From the NCBI GenBank assembly GCA_900555915.1, contig USNC01000090.1:1-6143 (forward strand): a DNA stretch of 6,143 nucleotides, given 5' to 3'. The DNA comes from an uncultured Porphyromonadaceae bacterium. GTDB lineage: Bacteria; Bacteroidota; Bacteroidia; Bacteroidales; Muribaculaceae. Made by a program: the position numbers and the translations under genes. Under the pieces are notes generated by a model. The model had not been told where the DNA came from. It was given only the letters and a program-made list of their open reading frames with translations, and did not search any database. Positions 5,426-6,143 of this stretch are shown piece after piece (the first letter of the stretch is position 1; the number at the start of each line of letters is the position of its first letter).

Positions 5426-6143
5426 ATGCTCAGACAATTGTCAATACATAACTATGCGCTTATCGACAGTCTCGATATTGAGCTCGGCGACGGCCTCACC
5501 ATTCTTACCGGCGAGACCGGAGCCGGCAAGTCGGTGATGATGGGTGCGATTTCCCTGCTCATGGGGGAGAGGTCTGATTCAAAAGTGCTTGCCAACAGGT
5601 CGGGAAAGGCGGTCGTGGAGGGCGTTTTCGACAATGTGGCGGATTCACTTCGCGATATCTTTGCCGCCAATGATCTTGATTGGAACGACGGCACGATACT
5701 CGTGCGCCGCGAGATATCTCAAAATGGCAGAAGCCGCGCTTTTGTCAACGACACTCCCGTCACTCTTCCTTTGCTCACAGAGATAGCCGGTGGTCTGGTC
5801 GACATCCATTCGCAACATGCCAACAGGCTTCTTTCCCAATCCGACCATCAGTTGAGGATCATAGATTCCATTGCCGACAATGCGACTCTGCTCGCCGACT
5901 ATAAGGAGAACTTCGCGAGATTCGCTACGCTTGGCGGCCTGATAAAGAGGCTGCGCGAGGAGATGGAGCGGAGCCGGAGCAACGCCGAACTGCGCGCGTT
6001 CCAACTCGACCAGTTGTCAAGACTGAATCCGCGCAAGGGTGAGCTTGAGGAGGTGGAGCGGCTGTATGATCTGCTTTCCGATGCCGACGACATAAGAGGC
6101 AGGGTATGCGCTTCGGCCAATGTGATATCGCAGTCCGAACGCT
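5426..6143 (+). CDS. recN: DNA repair protein RecN, 3'-truncated by the window edge
   Basis: RecN is an SMC-like ATPase that acts with RecA in double-strand break repair. The first 239 codons are present, about 43% of the family's usual 550 residues, and the frame is open to the last base. Visible motifs are the N-terminal M-L-R-Q-L-S-I-H-N-Y-A-L-I-D, the Walker A box G-E-T-G-A-G-K-S (29-36), the RecN hallmark R-R-E-I-S-Q-N-G-R-S-R-A-F-V-N-D-T-P-V-T (94-113) and D-I-H-S-Q-H (126-131), where many relatives have D-I-H-G-Q-H. A charged, heptad-like helical stretch from about 155 onward begins the coiled coil. The Walker B half and ABC signature lie beyond the window. The ATG at 5426 has no good Shine-Dalgarno. 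No clear promoter precedes it, so expression probably comes by readthrough from the dnaN operon; I see no LexA-like site. Confidence 0.95.
   Translation, partial: MLRQLSIHNYALIDSLDIELGDGLTILTGETGAGKSVMMGAISLLMGERSDSKVLANRSGKAVVEGVFDNVADSLRDIFAANDLDWNDGTILVRREISQNGRSRAFVNDTPVTLPLLTEIAGGLVDIHSQHANRLLSQSDHQLRIIDSIADNATLLADYKENFARFATLGGLIKRLREEMERSRSNAELRAFQLDQLSRLNPRKGELEEVERLYDLLSDADDIRGRVCASANVISQSER

Overview
The window is a compact stretch of bacterial core genome, entirely plus-strand. It almost certainly comes from the phylum Bacteroidota, order Bacteroidales; a gut Muribaculaceae-like lineage is a guess from overall protein character. Four signs support this: a perfect Bacteroidota promoter (TTTG, 20 bp, TACCTTTG) in front of dnaN; near-absence of Shine-Dalgarno sequences; the gene order dnaN, dnaQ-like exonuclease, coaBC, DUF4835/PorD, recN; and the presence of DUF4835/PorD, a family specific to this phylum. 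I see no mobile element, CRISPR array, tRNA or rRNA.

Left block (1-1172): the ribosomal protein operon rpsF-rpsR-rplI (bS6, bS18, bL9). rpsF is cut by the window edge; its reading frame is open to the first bases, so the TTG at 15 is internal. rpsR is preceded by a textbook AAGGAGG, the only strong Shine-Dalgarno in the window. A strong intrinsic terminator closes the block at 1135-1172.

Middle (1164-1275): the T-run of that terminator runs directly into the dnaN promoter, followed by a leader of about 70 bases with a possible hairpin and two tiny upstream reading frames.

Right block (1276-6143): dnaN (beta sliding clamp), a DEDDh exonuclease with an ExoX-like C-terminal module, coaBC (bifunctional coenzyme A synthesis enzyme), an exported DUF4835/PorD protein, and the 5' 43% or so of recN (SMC-like repair ATPase), which runs off the right edge. 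Gaps are 24, 3, 38 and 56 bases, so co-transcription from the dnaN promoter is likely. The block joins DNA replication and repair (clamp, exonuclease, RecN) to a cofactor enzyme and an envelope protein.

No undescribed system is evident. The most interesting points are the lone strong Shine-Dalgarno in front of bS18, a protein reported to help hide the anti-Shine-Dalgarno in Bacteroidota ribosomes, and a PorD protein inside a housekeeping operon with a competing lipoprotein-like cysteine in its signal peptide.
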